A DNA stretch of 64,000 nucleotides from Rhodospirillales bacterium (lineage in GTDB: Bacteria; Pseudomonadota; Alphaproteobacteria; Micavibrionales; Micavibrionaceae), in assembly GCA_023898765.1 (NCBI GenBank), contig CP060238.1, positions 124,001-188,000 of the forward strand, read 5' to 3'. Within the stretch, counting starts at the first letter, position 1. Every line of letters starts with the position of its first letter. Positions 1 to 9,232 of the stretch are shown here, piece after piece. The notes beneath the pieces are model-generated. The model searched no databases, was not told the DNA's origin, and was given only the letters and a program-made list of their open reading frames with translations. A program made the position numbers and the translations under genes.

Positions 1-765
1 ATCAACAACCTGTGCTTCCAGTTTTTCCAGACGTGCAGAGAGAGAGCCCCCTTCTTCCGAAAAAACAGTTTCCTGAATCGCGTCCGCTTTTTGTGAAAGC
101 TGCTGCACATTTTCCTGCAGGTTACGCGCCTGCGTTTGAAGGGAATCCAGTTTTTCTTGCATGTCTTCGGGCACAAGATCCTTCAAAAAAGAAGCGCGGC
201 GGTTTACGTCGCGCACCTCTTGCCCCAGAGTATCGACCTCGCCCTCCAGAGAGGCAATCTGGCTGCCCTGCGCATCAATTTTCTTGGCACTGGGCCAGAA
301 AAGAAGGGCGCCTCCGATCAAAGCGACCCCCAAAAGAGCCGCCGTTGACCAAATACTCGTCTGGATCATTTTGTCCGTTTTTTTCTGAATTTCCGCCATC
401 AATTCATCCCGCGTTTTATACTCTTCTCCGGAAACGTGTGAGGCCGTGGACGCAGCAGGCTTATGCTGTTTGGGGGGCTGCATCTCTTGTGTCGGCATTG
501 TCTGCTTTTCTCCCTGTATTTTTTCCTTCGGCTGGTTTTCGTTGGCAATTGAATCCTCTTCCAGCACCCCTTCCAGGTCAATATTATTTTCCTGCGCCGC
601 CTCCAGAATTTGCTCGCGCCGCCCTGCCGGGATCACATCGCGCTTTTTCCAGCCCTGTACCGTTGTAACCGGCACGTCTATTTTATGCGCCATCGGACGA
701 ATGCCGCCAAAGCGTTCGATAATTTTTTCTGCGTTTTGTAGAGATTTCGTCTCGTTGCTACTCAT
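1..765 (-). CDS. Membrane protein with N-terminal HTH, COG4223/mitofilin-like (partial)
   Basis: The minus-strand frame starts at 765 and runs off the left edge, so 255 codons are visible. Residues about 10-55 look like a small helix-turn-helix domain (motif AHKIDVPVTTVQGWKKR, then PAGRREQILEAA). A polar Gln/Pro/Glu-rich linker follows, then one membrane segment near residue 137 (TAALLGVALIGGALLFW), then a long coiled coil with heptad-like Leu and Gln. Its start overlaps the hemD stop by 8 bases, so the two are translationally coupled. In alphaproteobacteria the gene after hemD commonly encodes a COG4223 mitofilin/Mic60-related protein. That identity is inferred from synteny and layout because the C-terminal mitofilin domain lies outside the window. 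Confidence 0.72.
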   Translation of the reverse strand, partial: MSSNETKSLQNAEKIIERFGGIRPMAHKIDVPVTTVQGWKKRDVIPAGRREQILEAAQENNIDLEGVLEEDSIANENQPKEKIQGEKQTMPTQEMQPPKQHKPAASTASHVSGEEYKTRDELMAEIQKKTDKMIQTSIWSTAALLGVALIGGALLFWPSAKKIDAQGSQIASLEGEVDTLGQEVRDVNRRASFLKDLVPEDMQEKLDSLQTQARNLQENVQQLSQKADAIQETVFSEEGGSLSARLEKLEAQVVD

Positions 766-1483
766 TTTCTTCTTTTTCCCCATAGACCCGGCCCAAAAGA
801 GCGATCATTTCACCCCGCTCCGGCATATTGCAAACATACGTCTTCTCCCAAGACAATACGGAAAGGGACTTTAGCACCTCATCGCTTAGACACAAAGCTT
901 TTATGCCGCCTGCCAGATCGCCCTTTCCCGCCTCCAGCAGAATATCGACGAAAGTGCAGGCCGTACGCGCCGAAAAAAAGAGGACGGCGTCCACCTCTCC
1001 CGCCGCCAGCTTTTTCCACAAAGATTCCGTGATTTTTTTTGATTTTTCAGACAGATAGACACAAACCTCCTCTATCTCCATCTCCGGTAAAAGAGGAAGA
1101 AGGGGCCGCGCCACATGCTGCCCGCGTACATAAAGGATTGTCCCGGGATTGTCCTTTTTTAAAAGATCCGCCAGCGCCTTCACATTCCCGCCGCCGCAGC
1201 GCACATCCTGAAAACCTGAGACGGAAGCCTCCTCTTTTGTACGGTTTCCAACGACATAAACGGGCAAATCGCGCCGGGAGCTCAAAGGACAAAAAGCACG
1301 AACCCCGTTGGCGCTCGTAAAGACAAGCGCCTGATATGCAGACAAATCCGGCAAATCCACGGGGAGATTTTTAACGGTCAGCATCGGCTCTATAAAGGGC
1401 ACAAAACCTTTTTGGGAAAGCTCCTGCGCCAGAGCTTCCGACGCAGGGCCCGGACGGGTCAGCAGGATCGTCGGGCCGCTCAT
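758..1483 (-). CDS. hemD: Uroporphyrinogen-III synthase
   Basis: A 241-residue protein beginning with a typical HemD N-terminus (ILLTRPGPASEALAQEL) and carrying a mid-protein region with FTSANGVRAF, the recognisable HemD motif. HemD cyclises hydroxymethylbilane, with inversion of ring D, to uroporphyrinogen III in the cytosol, the branch point to haem, sirohaem and cobalamin. It overlaps hemC by 4 bases (ATGA), giving the common hemC-hemD order, and its stop overlaps the downstream membrane protein by 8 bases. HemD sequences diverge strongly, so the call rests on motifs plus operon position. Confidence 0.9.
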   Translation of the reverse strand: MSGPTILLTRPGPASEALAQELSQKGFVPFIEPMLTVKNLPVDLPDLSAYQALVFTSANGVRAFCPLSSRRDLPVYVVGNRTKEEASVSGFQDVRCGGGNVKALADLLKKDNPGTILYVRGQHVARPLLPLLPEMEIEEVCVYLSEKSKKITESLWKKLAAGEVDAVLFFSARTACTFVDILLEAGKGDLAGGIKALCLSDEVLKSLSVLSWEKTYVCNMPERGEMIALLGRVYGEKEENE

Positions 1484-2415
1484 GAGAAAATATCCGGCGG
1501 CGTTTTATTTTTAAGACGCAAACCCAATCCCCGTCCCAATAAAACGGCTTCCTCCGGCGTCTGGACGCTCCCGCGGCTTTCCTCTCGATAAATGGCGGCC
1601 CCGTTCTTCTCCGCCACAAGAGCGCGGAGATACAGTTCATCCTTTTCAAAAACGCCGTAAGCGCCGATCGGCGTGTGGCAGGACCCGTCCAGAACCTTGA
1701 GGACTTCCCGTTCGGCAAGCGAGCACAAGCCGGTCTTTGCGCAATGGAGCGGCGCGAGGATATCATGCATGAAACTGTCGTCCTGCCGGATTTCAATCCC
1801 GACCGTTCCCTGCCCGCAGGCAGGCAACATGTCTTCTATTTCGACCGGCGCCGCAATCTCTTCTTCCAGACCGAGGCGTTTCAGCCCTGCCATGGCCAGA
1901 AGCGTTGCATCTACCTGCCCCTTTTTCATTTTTTCAATGCGTGTACCGACATTTCCGCGCAAGGGAACAATATTTAAATCCGGCCTTTTCGCCAAAAGGA
2001 GCGCCTGCCGCCGCAAAGAAGATGTCCCGATCACGGCCCCCTCCGGCAGCGCCTCAAGGGAAGGGAAAGAAGCGCTTAAAAAAGCATCCCTCGGGTCTTC
2101 CCGCTCCATAAAGCAGGCAAGCGCCAGCCCCTCCGGCAAAAAAGAATCCATGTCCTTGAGCGAATGAACGCCGCAATCCACGGCGCCGTCCAAAAGCGCC
2201 TTTTCAATTTCCTTGGCAAAAAGCCCTTTGCCGCCGCCTACTTCGGACAGGCGTGTTTCGCCGTCTTCGGGCTTCCAGTCCCCGGAAGTGAGGATTTCAA
2301 CAATTTCAACCTGCAAACCGGGATGGGCCGTCTTTAAGGCCACCTCGGCCCTGCGGGCCTGCACAAGCGCGAGTTTCGACCCTCTTGTGCCGATTTTGAC
2401 TTTTCTTTTGTTCAT
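1480..2415 (-). CDS. hemC: Hydroxymethylbilane synthase (porphobilinogen deaminase)
   Basis: A 311-residue protein of normal HemC length. It opens with KIGTRGSKLALVQA, contains the substrate-loop region LLDGAVDCGVHSLKDMD and GTSSLRRQA, and has the cofactor-attachment segment DGSCHTPIG whose Cys carries the dipyrromethane primer. It polymerises four porphobilinogens into hydroxymethylbilane in the cytosol. It is the first gene of a minus-strand hemC-hemD-COG4223 operon, divergent from the fkbM-like gene across 78 bases. The start is set by the family-typical N-terminus. Confidence 0.96.
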   Translation of the reverse strand: MNKRKVKIGTRGSKLALVQARRAEVALKTAHPGLQVEIVEILTSGDWKPEDGETRLSEVGGGKGLFAKEIEKALLDGAVDCGVHSLKDMDSFLPEGLALACFMEREDPRDAFLSASFPSLEALPEGAVIGTSSLRRQALLLAKRPDLNIVPLRGNVGTRIEKMKKGQVDATLLAMAGLKRLGLEEEIAAPVEIEDMLPACGQGTVGIEIRQDDSFMHDILAPLHCAKTGLCSLAEREVLKVLDGSCHTPIGAYGVFEKDELYLRALVAEKNGAAIYREESRGSVQTPEEAVLLGRGLGLRLKNKTPPDIFS

Positions 2416-2493
2416 CCCTCATTTTGTAGGCGCTTTACAGCCTAAAGAAAAGATGGAATGACTGTGAACAGCCAATAAAAAGAGGAAAAAAGG

Positions 2494-3195
2494 ATGCGCC
2501 TGTTTCAAAAAAAGAAAACCGTCTATGCCGATGTCAAGGCCGAAGACATCCGTCTGGCTGCCTTGCTGGATCACCATAAAATAGACACGGTTCTGGATAT
2601 CGGTGCAAATCTGGGACAATATGCCACGCGCCTGCGTCAATCCGGTTTTACAGGCCGGATTGTCTCTTTCGAACCTTTAAGAAAAAACCACAGCGTTCTT
2701 CAGTCGATCAGCACACATGACCCCAAATGGGATATCGCCGCCCCCATGGCCGTTGGCGAAGAAAACGGCCAGATCGAAATCAATGTCTCGCAAAACCACG
2801 AAATGAGTTCCATTTTACCGCTGGAGGCAAACACGCTCACCGCTCTGCCCAAATCGAAATATATCGGCACGGAGAAGGTGAGTATCCAAACGCTGGACAG
2901 CCTTCTGGATGAATATACCGACGAAAAGGAAAAACTTTTTATCAAAGCCGACACGCAGGGCTATGAATTTTCCGTCCTGAAAGGCGCAGCCGAAAGTATA
3001 AAGAAAAATAAAATTTCAGGCTGGCAACTGGAGCTGTCCCTGCTGCCTCTTTATGGCGGAGAACCCACAGCGGAGGCCCTTATGAAATGGCTCAAAGACC
3101 GCTGCTTCGAACCGCATTTTGTGCTCCCCGGCTATTTCAGCAAAAAACTGATGCGCCAGCTTCAAATCGATATCGTCTTTTTCAAAGCTTCATGA
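2494..3195 (+). CDS. FkbM-family SAM-dependent methyltransferase
   Basis: A 233-residue protein with the class I methyltransferase SAM-binding motif VLDIGANLGQYA near residues 34-45, followed by IVSFEPL, the usual acidic strand-2 end of FkbM proteins. The C-terminal half has KADTQGYEFSVLKGA, the conserved FkbM (Methyltransf_21) segment. Such enzymes O-methylate sugars or polyketide hydroxyls; the substrate here is unknown. A ribosome-binding site (AAGAGGA) lies 7 bases before the start. The stop overlaps the tsaD start by 4 bases, so it probably leads a tsaD-gpsA transcript. It is an insertion into the usual haem/tsaD neighbourhood. Confidence 0.88.
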   Translation: MRLFQKKKTVYADVKAEDIRLAALLDHHKIDTVLDIGANLGQYATRLRQSGFTGRIVSFEPLRKNHSVLQSISTHDPKWDIAAPMAVGEENGQIEINVSQNHEMSSILPLEANTLTALPKSKYIGTEKVSIQTLDSLLDEYTDEKEKLFIKADTQGYEFSVLKGAAESIKKNKISGWQLELSLLPLYGGEPTAEALMKWLKDRCFEPHFVLPGYFSKKLMRQLQIDIVFFKAS

Positions 3196-4286
3196 ACACG
3201 CCTGTAAAAATTCTGGGAATTGAAACCTCGTGCGATGAAACGGCCGTCGCGGTCGTCAATGACCGGCGGGAAATCCTGTCGCATCTGGTCCTGAGTCAGA
3301 TCAAGGAACATGAAGTCTTTGGCGGCGTAGTGCCGGAAATCGCCGCGCGGGCACATCTGGATCACCTTGATGCGCTTATTAAAGGGGCAATGCGCGATGC
3401 AAGAATCGACTTTCACGACCTCGATGGCGTTGCCGCCACTTGCGGACCGGGCCTGATCGGCGGCGTGATGGTCGGCATGATGGCCGGAAAAGCCATTGCC
3501 GCCGCACACAACCTGCCTTTTATCGCCGTCAACCATCTGGAAGCGCATGTGTTAACGCCCCGCTTAAGCGATAATATAGACTTCCCCTATCTGGTATTGC
3601 TGGTATCGGGCGGACACACACAGCTTCTGGTCGCGGAAAGCCTTGGCGTCTACCGGAGATGGGGCACAACGCTGGACGATGCGCTGGGCGAGTGTTTCGA
3701 TAAATCCGCCAAGCTGATGGGGCTGCCCTATCCCGGCGGCCCGAATCTGGAACGCGCCGCCAGTCAATGTAAAAACCCGCAAAAAGCGGTAGAACGCTTT
3801 CCCTTGCCGCGCCCGATGACCGACCGCAGCGGCTGTGATTTTTCCTTTTCCGGCCTTAAAACAGCCGTGCGCAACCATGTCCGAAAGCTTCCCAAGGGCC
3901 CGCTCCAAATGGACGATATTGCCGACCTGGCCTGCGCGTTTCAGACAAGCGTCGCAGAAATCCTTACAAGCCGCTGCCAAAACGCTATTTTGAGATTTCA
4001 GGATGAATACAAAGAAAAGGCAAAAGAAGCCGCCTTCGTCATTTGCGGCGGCGTTGCAGCGAATTTGGCCGTCAGAAACGCATTGAAAGACTTGACGAAA
4101 GCCTCCGGGACCGCTTTTATTGCACCGCCGCGAGAATTATGTTCCGACAACGGAGCCATGATTGCCTGGGTGGGAATCGAAAAGAAAAACCAAAATAAAA
4201 CCGATCCCCTCGACATCGCGGCCAGACCGCGTTGGCCCCTTGACCCGGCAGCAGAACCACAAACAGGTGGCGGTGTGAAGGCTTGA
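3192..4286 (+). CDS. tsaD: tRNA N6-threonylcarbamoyladenosine synthase subunit TsaD
   Basis: A 364-residue protein of the Kae1/TsaD ASKHA family. It starts ILGIETSCDETAVAVV, has the metal-binding HxxxH in NHLEAHVLT near residues 114-118, the nucleotide loop LVLLVSGGHTQLL, and FSFSGLKTAV. With TsaB and TsaE it transfers the threonylcarbamoyl group from TC-AMP to A37 of ANN-decoding tRNAs, an essential modification. The ATG at 3192 overlaps the preceding gene by 4 bases (ATGA) and gives the standard N-terminus; the frame is open further upstream, but that extension has no family support. Confidence 0.97.
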   Translation: MNTPVKILGIETSCDETAVAVVNDRREILSHLVLSQIKEHEVFGGVVPEIAARAHLDHLDALIKGAMRDARIDFHDLDGVAATCGPGLIGGVMVGMMAGKAIAAAHNLPFIAVNHLEAHVLTPRLSDNIDFPYLVLLVSGGHTQLLVAESLGVYRRWGTTLDDALGECFDKSAKLMGLPYPGGPNLERAASQCKNPQKAVERFPLPRPMTDRSGCDFSFSGLKTAVRNHVRKLPKGPLQMDDIADLACAFQTSVAEILTSRCQNAILRFQDEYKEKAKEAAFVICGGVAANLAVRNALKDLTKASGTAFIAPPRELCSDNGAMIAWVGIEKKNQNKTDPLDIAARPRWPLDPAAEPQTGGGVKA

Positions 4287-4329
4287 AAGAAAAGGTCTGA
4301 AACAAAAAAACAAGAAGAGGGTGGGTTTT

Positions 4330-5322
4330 ATGAAGAAAATCGGGATTATCGGCGCAGGCGCCTGGGGCACGGCCCTCGCACAAAACTTATCGTCTTTGGG
4401 CCGCGACGTTACGCTCTGGGTCCGGGAAGCCGAAACGCTTTCCGCGATTAACCAGAAGCATGAAAACGTCCCCTTCCTTCCCGGAATCAAGCTCAATGAA
4501 AATATCGTCGCAACAGATAGCCTTCATTTGACGGCGCAAAGCGATATACTTCTCATTGTGACCCCCGCGCAGCATACGCGCTCTACTCTTTTATCCCTCA
4601 AACGCGATATAAACGAAGGCCAGCCGCTCGTTCTTTGTTCCAAGGGCATCGAGATTGAAACCGGGCATCTTATGTCGCGCGTCGCCGAAGAGGTTTTGCC
4701 CGGCTCTCCGCTCGCCGTTCTCACCGGCCCGACTTTTGCCAAGGAGATCGCCCGGGGCCTGCCCGGCGCCGTGACAATCGGAACAAAAGACAAAGAGCTG
4801 GGAAAAGCACTCGTTGAGGCATTGGGAAGCCCGAGACTGAGAACCTATTTAACGGATGACGTCGTCGGCGCGCAAATCGGCGGGGCCGTTAAAAATGTGA
4901 TCGCCATCGCCTGCGGCGTCATCCACGGACGCAGCATGGGAGAAAGCGCCCGCGCCGCCCTGATTACACGCGGCCTGACGGAAATAGGGCGTCTGGCATC
5001 CGCCATGGGGGCCAGAAAGGAAACATTGATGGGGATGTGCGGCATCGGTGATTTAATCCTGACCTGCTCGTCCATGCAGTCCCGCAACTTTTCACTCGGC
5101 GTCCAAATTGGCGAAGGCAAACCGCTGAAGGATATTCTGGACAGCCGCAGCGCCGTCACCGAAGGGGTCAGCACCGCCCATGCCCTACAGGTCATGGCTA
5201 GAAACCACGCCGTCGACATGCCGATTTCCAGCGCCGTCAATGATTGCCTCAATGAAGGAAAGAGCATTCAGGACACGATCGAGCACGTCCTCAAACGCCC
5301 CTTGCGGGCGGAAAATATTTAA
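4330..5322 (+). CDS. gpsA: NAD(P)+-dependent glycerol-3-phosphate dehydrogenase
   Basis: A 330-residue cytosolic enzyme making sn-glycerol-3-phosphate from dihydroxyacetone phosphate for phospholipid synthesis. It opens with the dinucleotide-binding motif IGIIGAGAWGTALA, has LTGPTFAKEIARGLPGA, the catalytic-Lys segment GGAVKNVIAIACG, and the signature GMCGIGDLILTC. A GTG lies 9 bases upstream in frame, but the AGAAGAGG ribosome-binding site is correctly spaced only for the ATG at 4330. It follows tsaD by 43 bases; tsaD-gpsA is a common alphaproteobacterial pair. Confidence 0.97.
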   Translation: MKKIGIIGAGAWGTALAQNLSSLGRDVTLWVREAETLSAINQKHENVPFLPGIKLNENIVATDSLHLTAQSDILLIVTPAQHTRSTLLSLKRDINEGQPLVLCSKGIEIETGHLMSRVAEEVLPGSPLAVLTGPTFAKEIARGLPGAVTIGTKDKELGKALVEALGSPRLRTYLTDDVVGAQIGGAVKNVIAIACGVIHGRSMGESARAALITRGLTEIGRLASAMGARKETLMGMCGIGDLILTCSSMQSRNFSLGVQIGEGKPLKDILDSRSAVTEGVSTAHALQVMARNHAVDMPISSAVNDCLNEGKSIQDTIEHVLKRPLRAENI

Positions 5323-5344
5323 AACGCCGCCCGGTAAAACAAAA

Positions 5345-5363
5345 CAAGCCCGCTAAGGGCTTG
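5345..5363 (-). terminator. Hairpin terminator between convergent genes
   Basis: A 7-bp perfect stem CAAGCCC/GGGCTTG with a 5-base loop. Read on the minus strand it is followed by TTTTGTTTT, so it should end the 5377-6534 transcript. It may also slow gpsA transcription from the other side, where the T-tract is weaker. Confidence 0.7.
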
Positions 5364-5376
5364 CTTCATGTTTGAC

Positions 5377-6534
5377 TTACGAAATACAGTTTCTTAGCCG
5401 GACGTGCGTAAGGCCAGGCACCGTCACAAATAAACGTCCGCCGGCCTGAACATCTCTTTTGTCTACTGTCCTTTTCTCACCGCTGGTGTCATTGCGTACC
5501 GTCGCGAACCGTGAGGTCAAACTATCGCCTCCCTGACTGGCGACATAATACTCCCGGCCACCGAGATTGCTTTCCTGCAACGTTTCATCCGCAGGAGCTT
5601 CCAGAGCCAACGCCGGCTTTTGAGCACCTGCGGCAGCTTTAAATTTGCCTGCCGCAAACTGTTCCCAATCCTTGTCTGTTGCCAAACGAAATTCCATGCC
5701 TTTTAACTCAGGACTTTTGGCGCATTTTTTATTCAATCGATCACGATAACTGATCACAGAATCGCATGACCCTGTCAGTTCTTTGCCCTTGGCAAAATCC
5801 GGACGGCCCTCGCCTATACGCTCTTTTGCCGGTTTGATGCCGGGAAACAACTCCGGACTCATTAGTTCTATCTGGCCGTTTTGTTTGTTCCAGTCAACAT
5901 AAGTGTAACCTTTCAGAAACAACAAATCCGGTGCGTTTTTCTGTAGTTCTTCTTGCGTAAAAACATGCCCTATTTCAAAAGCGCCCGGCGTGACGGAGGA
6001 AACCGCCGGTTCCTCCTTAACAAGTGCTACGTCCACGAATTTTGCAGATTCTTTCAGTGCCGCCGCAGCGTCTGTCATTTTCTGCGCCCTGGCTTCTGCT
6101 ATGCGTTCTTCAAACCCATCTACAAAGGAACCGGCACGATCGATATCTATAACTTTTTTGGCCCCGACAACACCCACTTCGGCACTGGCAGCACTCACCA
6201 AAAGACCGTTTTCCGGGTGCGCCACGAGTAATGCGTCAGCCCCTATACGAATATTGCACGGGTTCCCCGCCAGGTCCACGTTAACAGCCATGGGAACAAA
6301 GGCCCTCTGAGGTTCCGTTCTCTTTGAAAAAGCGTTTTTGGTGCTGAGTTTCTCAGAGTCATCATAATCGGTTATCACTTTTTTGGCATTCAATACCGCA
6401 ACCGTTCCGCCATGCGCTTCCACCAGAATACGCCCTTCAGGAATGAAGGTGACGTTAAAAGCGTCTTTTGAAGCGTCTTTTATAGAAAAGCGAAGCGCCC
6501 GATCTCTCTCCGTCTGAATCGTTGTCGTTCCCAT
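5377..6534 (-). CDS. Hypothetical protein, 385 aa
   Basis: I do not recognise this family. It is a soluble-looking protein with no signal peptide or membrane segment. The N-terminal 150 residues look beta-rich (RILVEAHGGTVAVLNAKK; NGLLVSAASAEVGVVGAKK). An Ala/Glu helical stretch follows near residues 140-170 (RIAEARAQKMTDAAAALK), then a mixed C-terminal half ending in a short beta-type segment with a terminal Cys. It is a monocistronic minus-strand gene with its own likely promoter at 6684-6712 and a terminator at 5345. Codon usage looks like the neighbours. A type IV secretion substrate is one possibility, but nothing in the sequence proves it. Confidence 0.75.
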   Translation of the reverse strand: MGTTTIQTERDRALRFSIKDASKDAFNVTFIPEGRILVEAHGGTVAVLNAKKVITDYDDSEKLSTKNAFSKRTEPQRAFVPMAVNVDLAGNPCNIRIGADALLVAHPENGLLVSAASAEVGVVGAKKVIDIDRAGSFVDGFEERIAEARAQKMTDAAAALKESAKFVDVALVKEEPAVSSVTPGAFEIGHVFTQEELQKNAPDLLFLKGYTYVDWNKQNGQIELMSPELFPGIKPAKERIGEGRPDFAKGKELTGSCDSVISYRDRLNKKCAKSPELKGMEFRLATDKDWEQFAAGKFKAAAGAQKPALALEAPADETLQESNLGGREYYVASQGGDSLTSRFATVRNDTSGEKRTVDKRDVQAGGRLFVTVPGLTHVRLRNCIS

Positions 6535-6683
6535 CCTCTGTTCCTTTATCCTTATAACTCTTAAATACCGTTTACCTTTGCTCTCTTTTGGTTTCTGTCT
6601 CTTGAGAGACCGCCTGAGAGCGCCGCCTCATGTTCCTGCCTTACCCCACCGGAGCTCGCACTTCCTTAACAAAAGGTTAAAGG

Positions 6684-6712
6684 GTTATATAATAATATTA
6701 TGTAATATGCAA
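6684..6712 (-). promoter_or_regulatory. Predicted sigma70-type promoter for the 5377-6534 gene
   Basis: On the minus strand, TTGCAT (6707-6712), a 17-bp spacer and TATAAC (6684-6689), in a very AT-rich pocket. It lies about 150 bases upstream of the start at 6534, leaving a leader of about 140 bases with no obvious structure. Confidence 0.55.
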
Positions 6713-6766
6713 GCCTTTTGTTTACATAAAATAAAAAGCTTACCGACTTTTTCACGCTTTTTCTGC

Positions 6767-6772
6767 TATAGT
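6767..6772 (+). promoter_or_regulatory. Candidate -10 element for the EVE-domain gene
   Basis: TATAGT in the context TTTCTGCTATAGT, 55 bases before the start at 6828. The same GCTATAGT core occurs before acs (7255-7262) and in the tmRNA promoter. A clear -35 at 17 bp is lacking, so the call is weak. Confidence 0.35.
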
Positions 6773-6827
6773 GCGTCCGAAGTCCTGAAAAAACCTCGTC
6801 CAGATAGAAAAATATACAGGAAAAACA

Positions 6828-7238
6828 ATGAATTACTGGCTTGTTAAATCCGAACCCTATAAATGGTCGTGGGACCAGCAAAAGGAAAAAGGCGCGTGCC
6901 GCTGGATGAAACCTGTGCGGAATTATCAGGCACGCAATAACCTTAAACTGATGGAAAAAGGCGATCGGGCCTTTTTCTACCATTCCAATGAGGGCAAGGA
7001 AATTGTCGGCATTCTTGAAATCATGAGGGAACACTATCCCGATCCGCTGGATGAAACGGGAAAATTTGTCACCGTCGATGTGGCCCCCCTCAAAGATTTT
7101 TCCACCCCCGTGAGCCTGACCGATATCAAAGGGCATGAAGATCTGGCCGGGATGTCTTTTATCCGCCAGTCCCGCCTGTCGGTTTCACCCGTCACGGAAA
7201 AAGAATGGAATGCGATTTTAAAAATGGGCGGGCTTTAA
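6828..7238 (+). CDS. EVE domain-containing protein (PUA-like fold)
   Basis: A 136-residue single-domain protein. The opening MNYWLVKSEPYKWSW, then VRNYQARNNLKLMEKGDRAFFYHSN, and the ending GMSFIRQSRLSVSPV are the hallmarks of EVE proteins (THYN1-like). EVE domains have a PUA-like fold and are linked to recognition of modified DNA or RNA bases; the exact ligand here is unknown. AGGA sits 6 bases before the ATG. It lies 53 bases upstream of acs, which has its own promoter-like element. Confidence 0.93.
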   Translation: MNYWLVKSEPYKWSWDQQKEKGACRWMKPVRNYQARNNLKLMEKGDRAFFYHSNEGKEIVGILEIMREHYPDPLDETGKFVTVDVAPLKDFSTPVSLTDIKGHEDLAGMSFIRQSRLSVSPVTEKEWNAILKMGGL

Positions 7239-7262
7239 CCGAAGCTGCGCTTTTGCTATAGT
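7234..7262 (+). promoter_or_regulatory. Predicted sigma70-type promoter for acs
   Basis: TTTAAC (7234-7239), a 17-bp spacer and TATAGT (7257-7262), 30 bases before the acs start. The -35 overlaps the stop of the EVE gene. Confidence 0.5.
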
Positions 7263-7291
7263 CTGCCAAGACTGAAGCTGCGAGGTTCAAA

Positions 7292-9232
7292 ATGTCCGAA
7301 AAAGAACAAATATTTCCTCCCCCTGAATCGCTCGTCCGAAGCGCTCACATCACGGCGGAAAAATATAAAGAGCTTTACGCCAGATCGCTTAAGGACCCCG
7401 AAGGATTTTGGGAAGAGATGAGCCGCCGCCTTGACTGGTTTACCCCTCCGAAAAAAATTAAAAACACCTCCTTCGATAAACCCGTTTCCATTAAATGGTA
7501 CGAAGACGGCATGCTGAATGCCTGTTACAACTGCATCGACCGGCACCTGCCTGAAAAAGAAAACGACGTGGCCCTGATCTGGGAGGGCGATGAGCCAGCC
7601 CTTGAGAAAAAAATCACCTATGGCGAACTCAAAGGGGAAGTGTGCCGGCTGGCGAACGCTCTCAAGGAACGCGGTGTCTCCAAGGGGGACCGCGTTACGA
7701 TCTATATGCCTATGGTCCCCGAAGCCGTTTACGCCATGCTGGCCTGCGCGAGAATCGGCGCCGTTCACTCGGTTGTGTTTGGAGGGTTCTCACCGGAATC
7801 TCTCAAAAACCGCATCCTTGATTGCGGCTCTGAAATCATTATCACCGCCGATGAAGGCGTGCGCGGCGGAAAAAAAATTCCGCTGAAAAACAATGTGGAC
7901 GAAGCGGTCAAATCCTGCCCCGGCATCCATACCGTTCTGGTTCTGGAACATATGGACGGGGAAATTTCGTGGAATGAAAAACACGATATCTGGTGGCATG
8001 AACTGGTGGACGATCAGCCTTCGGACTGCCCGTGCGAAATGATGAATGCGGAAGATCCGCTTTTTATTCTCTATACTTCCGGCTCGACCGGTAAGCCCAA
8101 AGGCGTATTACACACCACCGGCGGCTATATGGTTTATGCCGCGCTCACCCATGAATGGGTGTTCGATTATAAAGCCGGAGATATTTACTGGTGCACGGCA
8201 GATGTCGGCTGGGTCACCGGCCACAGCTATATTGTCTATGGCCCGCTGGCCAATGGCGCTACCAGCCTTGTTTTCGAGGGCGTACCAAACTATCCCGACT
8301 GGTCGCGTTTCTGGCAAGTCGTCGACAAGCACAAGGTCAATATTTTTTATACCGCCCCCACGGCCATCCGCTCCCTTATCAAAGCGGGAAACGAGTTTGT
8401 AACGAAAACGGACCGCAGCTCTTTGCGTGTTCTAGGCACGGTGGGAGAGCCCATCAACCACGAAGCCTGGATGTGGTATCACGAAATTGTCGGGGGCGGG
8501 CGCTGCCCTATCGTCGATACATGGTGGCAAACCGAGACTGGCGGACATTTAATCACCCCGCTGCCGGGGGCCATGCCGACCAAACCGGGTTCCGCCGGCC
8601 TTCCCTTTTTCGGCATTCAGGCTGCGATTGTAGACAAGGAAGGACATATTCTGGAAGGAGACGCACAAGGCGTGTTGTGCATTCTCGATAGCTGGCCCGG
8701 CCAAATGCGGACCCTTTACGGCGATCATGAGCGCTTTGAAGAAACCTATTTTTCCGCCTTCCCCGGAAAATATTTTACCGGAGACGGCGCCCGGCGGGAT
8801 AAGGACGGTTATTACTGGATTACGGGCCGGACGGATGATGTCATTAACGTTTCCGGCCACCGCCTCGGCACCGCTGAAATCGAAAGCGCCATCGACGAAC
8901 ACAGCGCCGTTGCGGAAGCCGCCGTTGTCGGCTTTCCGCATGAGATCAAAGGACAGGGTATCTACGCCTATGTTACGCTGCGCGAAGGGTTCAAGCCGGA
9001 TGAAACCGTAAAACAGGAAATCATTCAAACCATACGGACCGTTATCGGCCCGATTGCGACGCCGGATGTTATTCAATGGGCGCCGGGACTGCCCAAAACA
9101 AGATCAGGGAAAATCATGCGCCGGATTTTGCGCAAAATCGCCGCGAATGAATACGAAGATCTGGGAGACACATCCACACTCGCCGAACCTGATATCGTGG
9201 ACAACCTGATACAAGGACGAAACAAAGCCTAA
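7292..9232 (+). CDS. acs: Acetyl-CoA synthetase (AMP-forming)
   Basis: A 646-residue enzyme of normal Acs length that activates acetate to acetyl-CoA via acetyl-AMP. Visible motifs: the P-loop-like core [16 protein letters not shown] near residue 260, the acetate-pocket and A5 motif [11 protein letters not shown], the hinge region [14 protein letters not shown], and the C-terminal [11 protein letters not shown]. The Lys in this last motif is the residue acetylated in the Pat/CobB control known for this family. GAGG lies before the start. The stop overlaps the end of a convergent unknown gene by 4 bases. Confidence 0.97.
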   Translation: MSEKEQIFPPPESLVRSAHITAEKYKELYARSLKDPEGFWEEMSRRLDWFTPPKKIKNTSFDKPVSIKWYEDGMLNACYNCIDRHLPEKENDVALIWEGDEPALEKKITYGELKGEVCRLANALKERGVSKGDRVTIYMPMVPEAVYAMLACARIGAVHSVVFGGFSPESLKNRILDCGSEIIITADEGVRGGKKIPLKNNVDEAVKSCPGIHTVLVLEHMDGEISWNEKHDIWWHELVDDQPSDCPCEMMNAEDPLFILYTSGSTGKPKGVLHTTGGYMVYAALTHEWVFDYKAGDIYWCTADVGWVTGHSYIVYGPLANGATSLVFEGVPNYPDWSRFWQVVDKHKVNIFYTAPTAIRSLIKAGNEFVTKTDRSSLRVLGTVGEPINHEAWMWYHEIVGGGRCPIVDTWWQTETGGHLITPLPGAMPTKPGSAGLPFFGIQAAIVDKEGHILEGDAQGVLCILDSWPGQMRTLYGDHERFEETYFSAFPGKYFTGDGARRDKDGYYWITGRTDDVINVSGHRLGTAEIESAIDEHSAVAEAAVVGFPHEIKGQGIYAYVTLREGFKPDETVKQEIIQTIRTVIGPIATPDVIQWAPGLPKTRSGKIMRRILRKIAANEYEDLGDTSTLAEPDIVDNLIQGRNKA

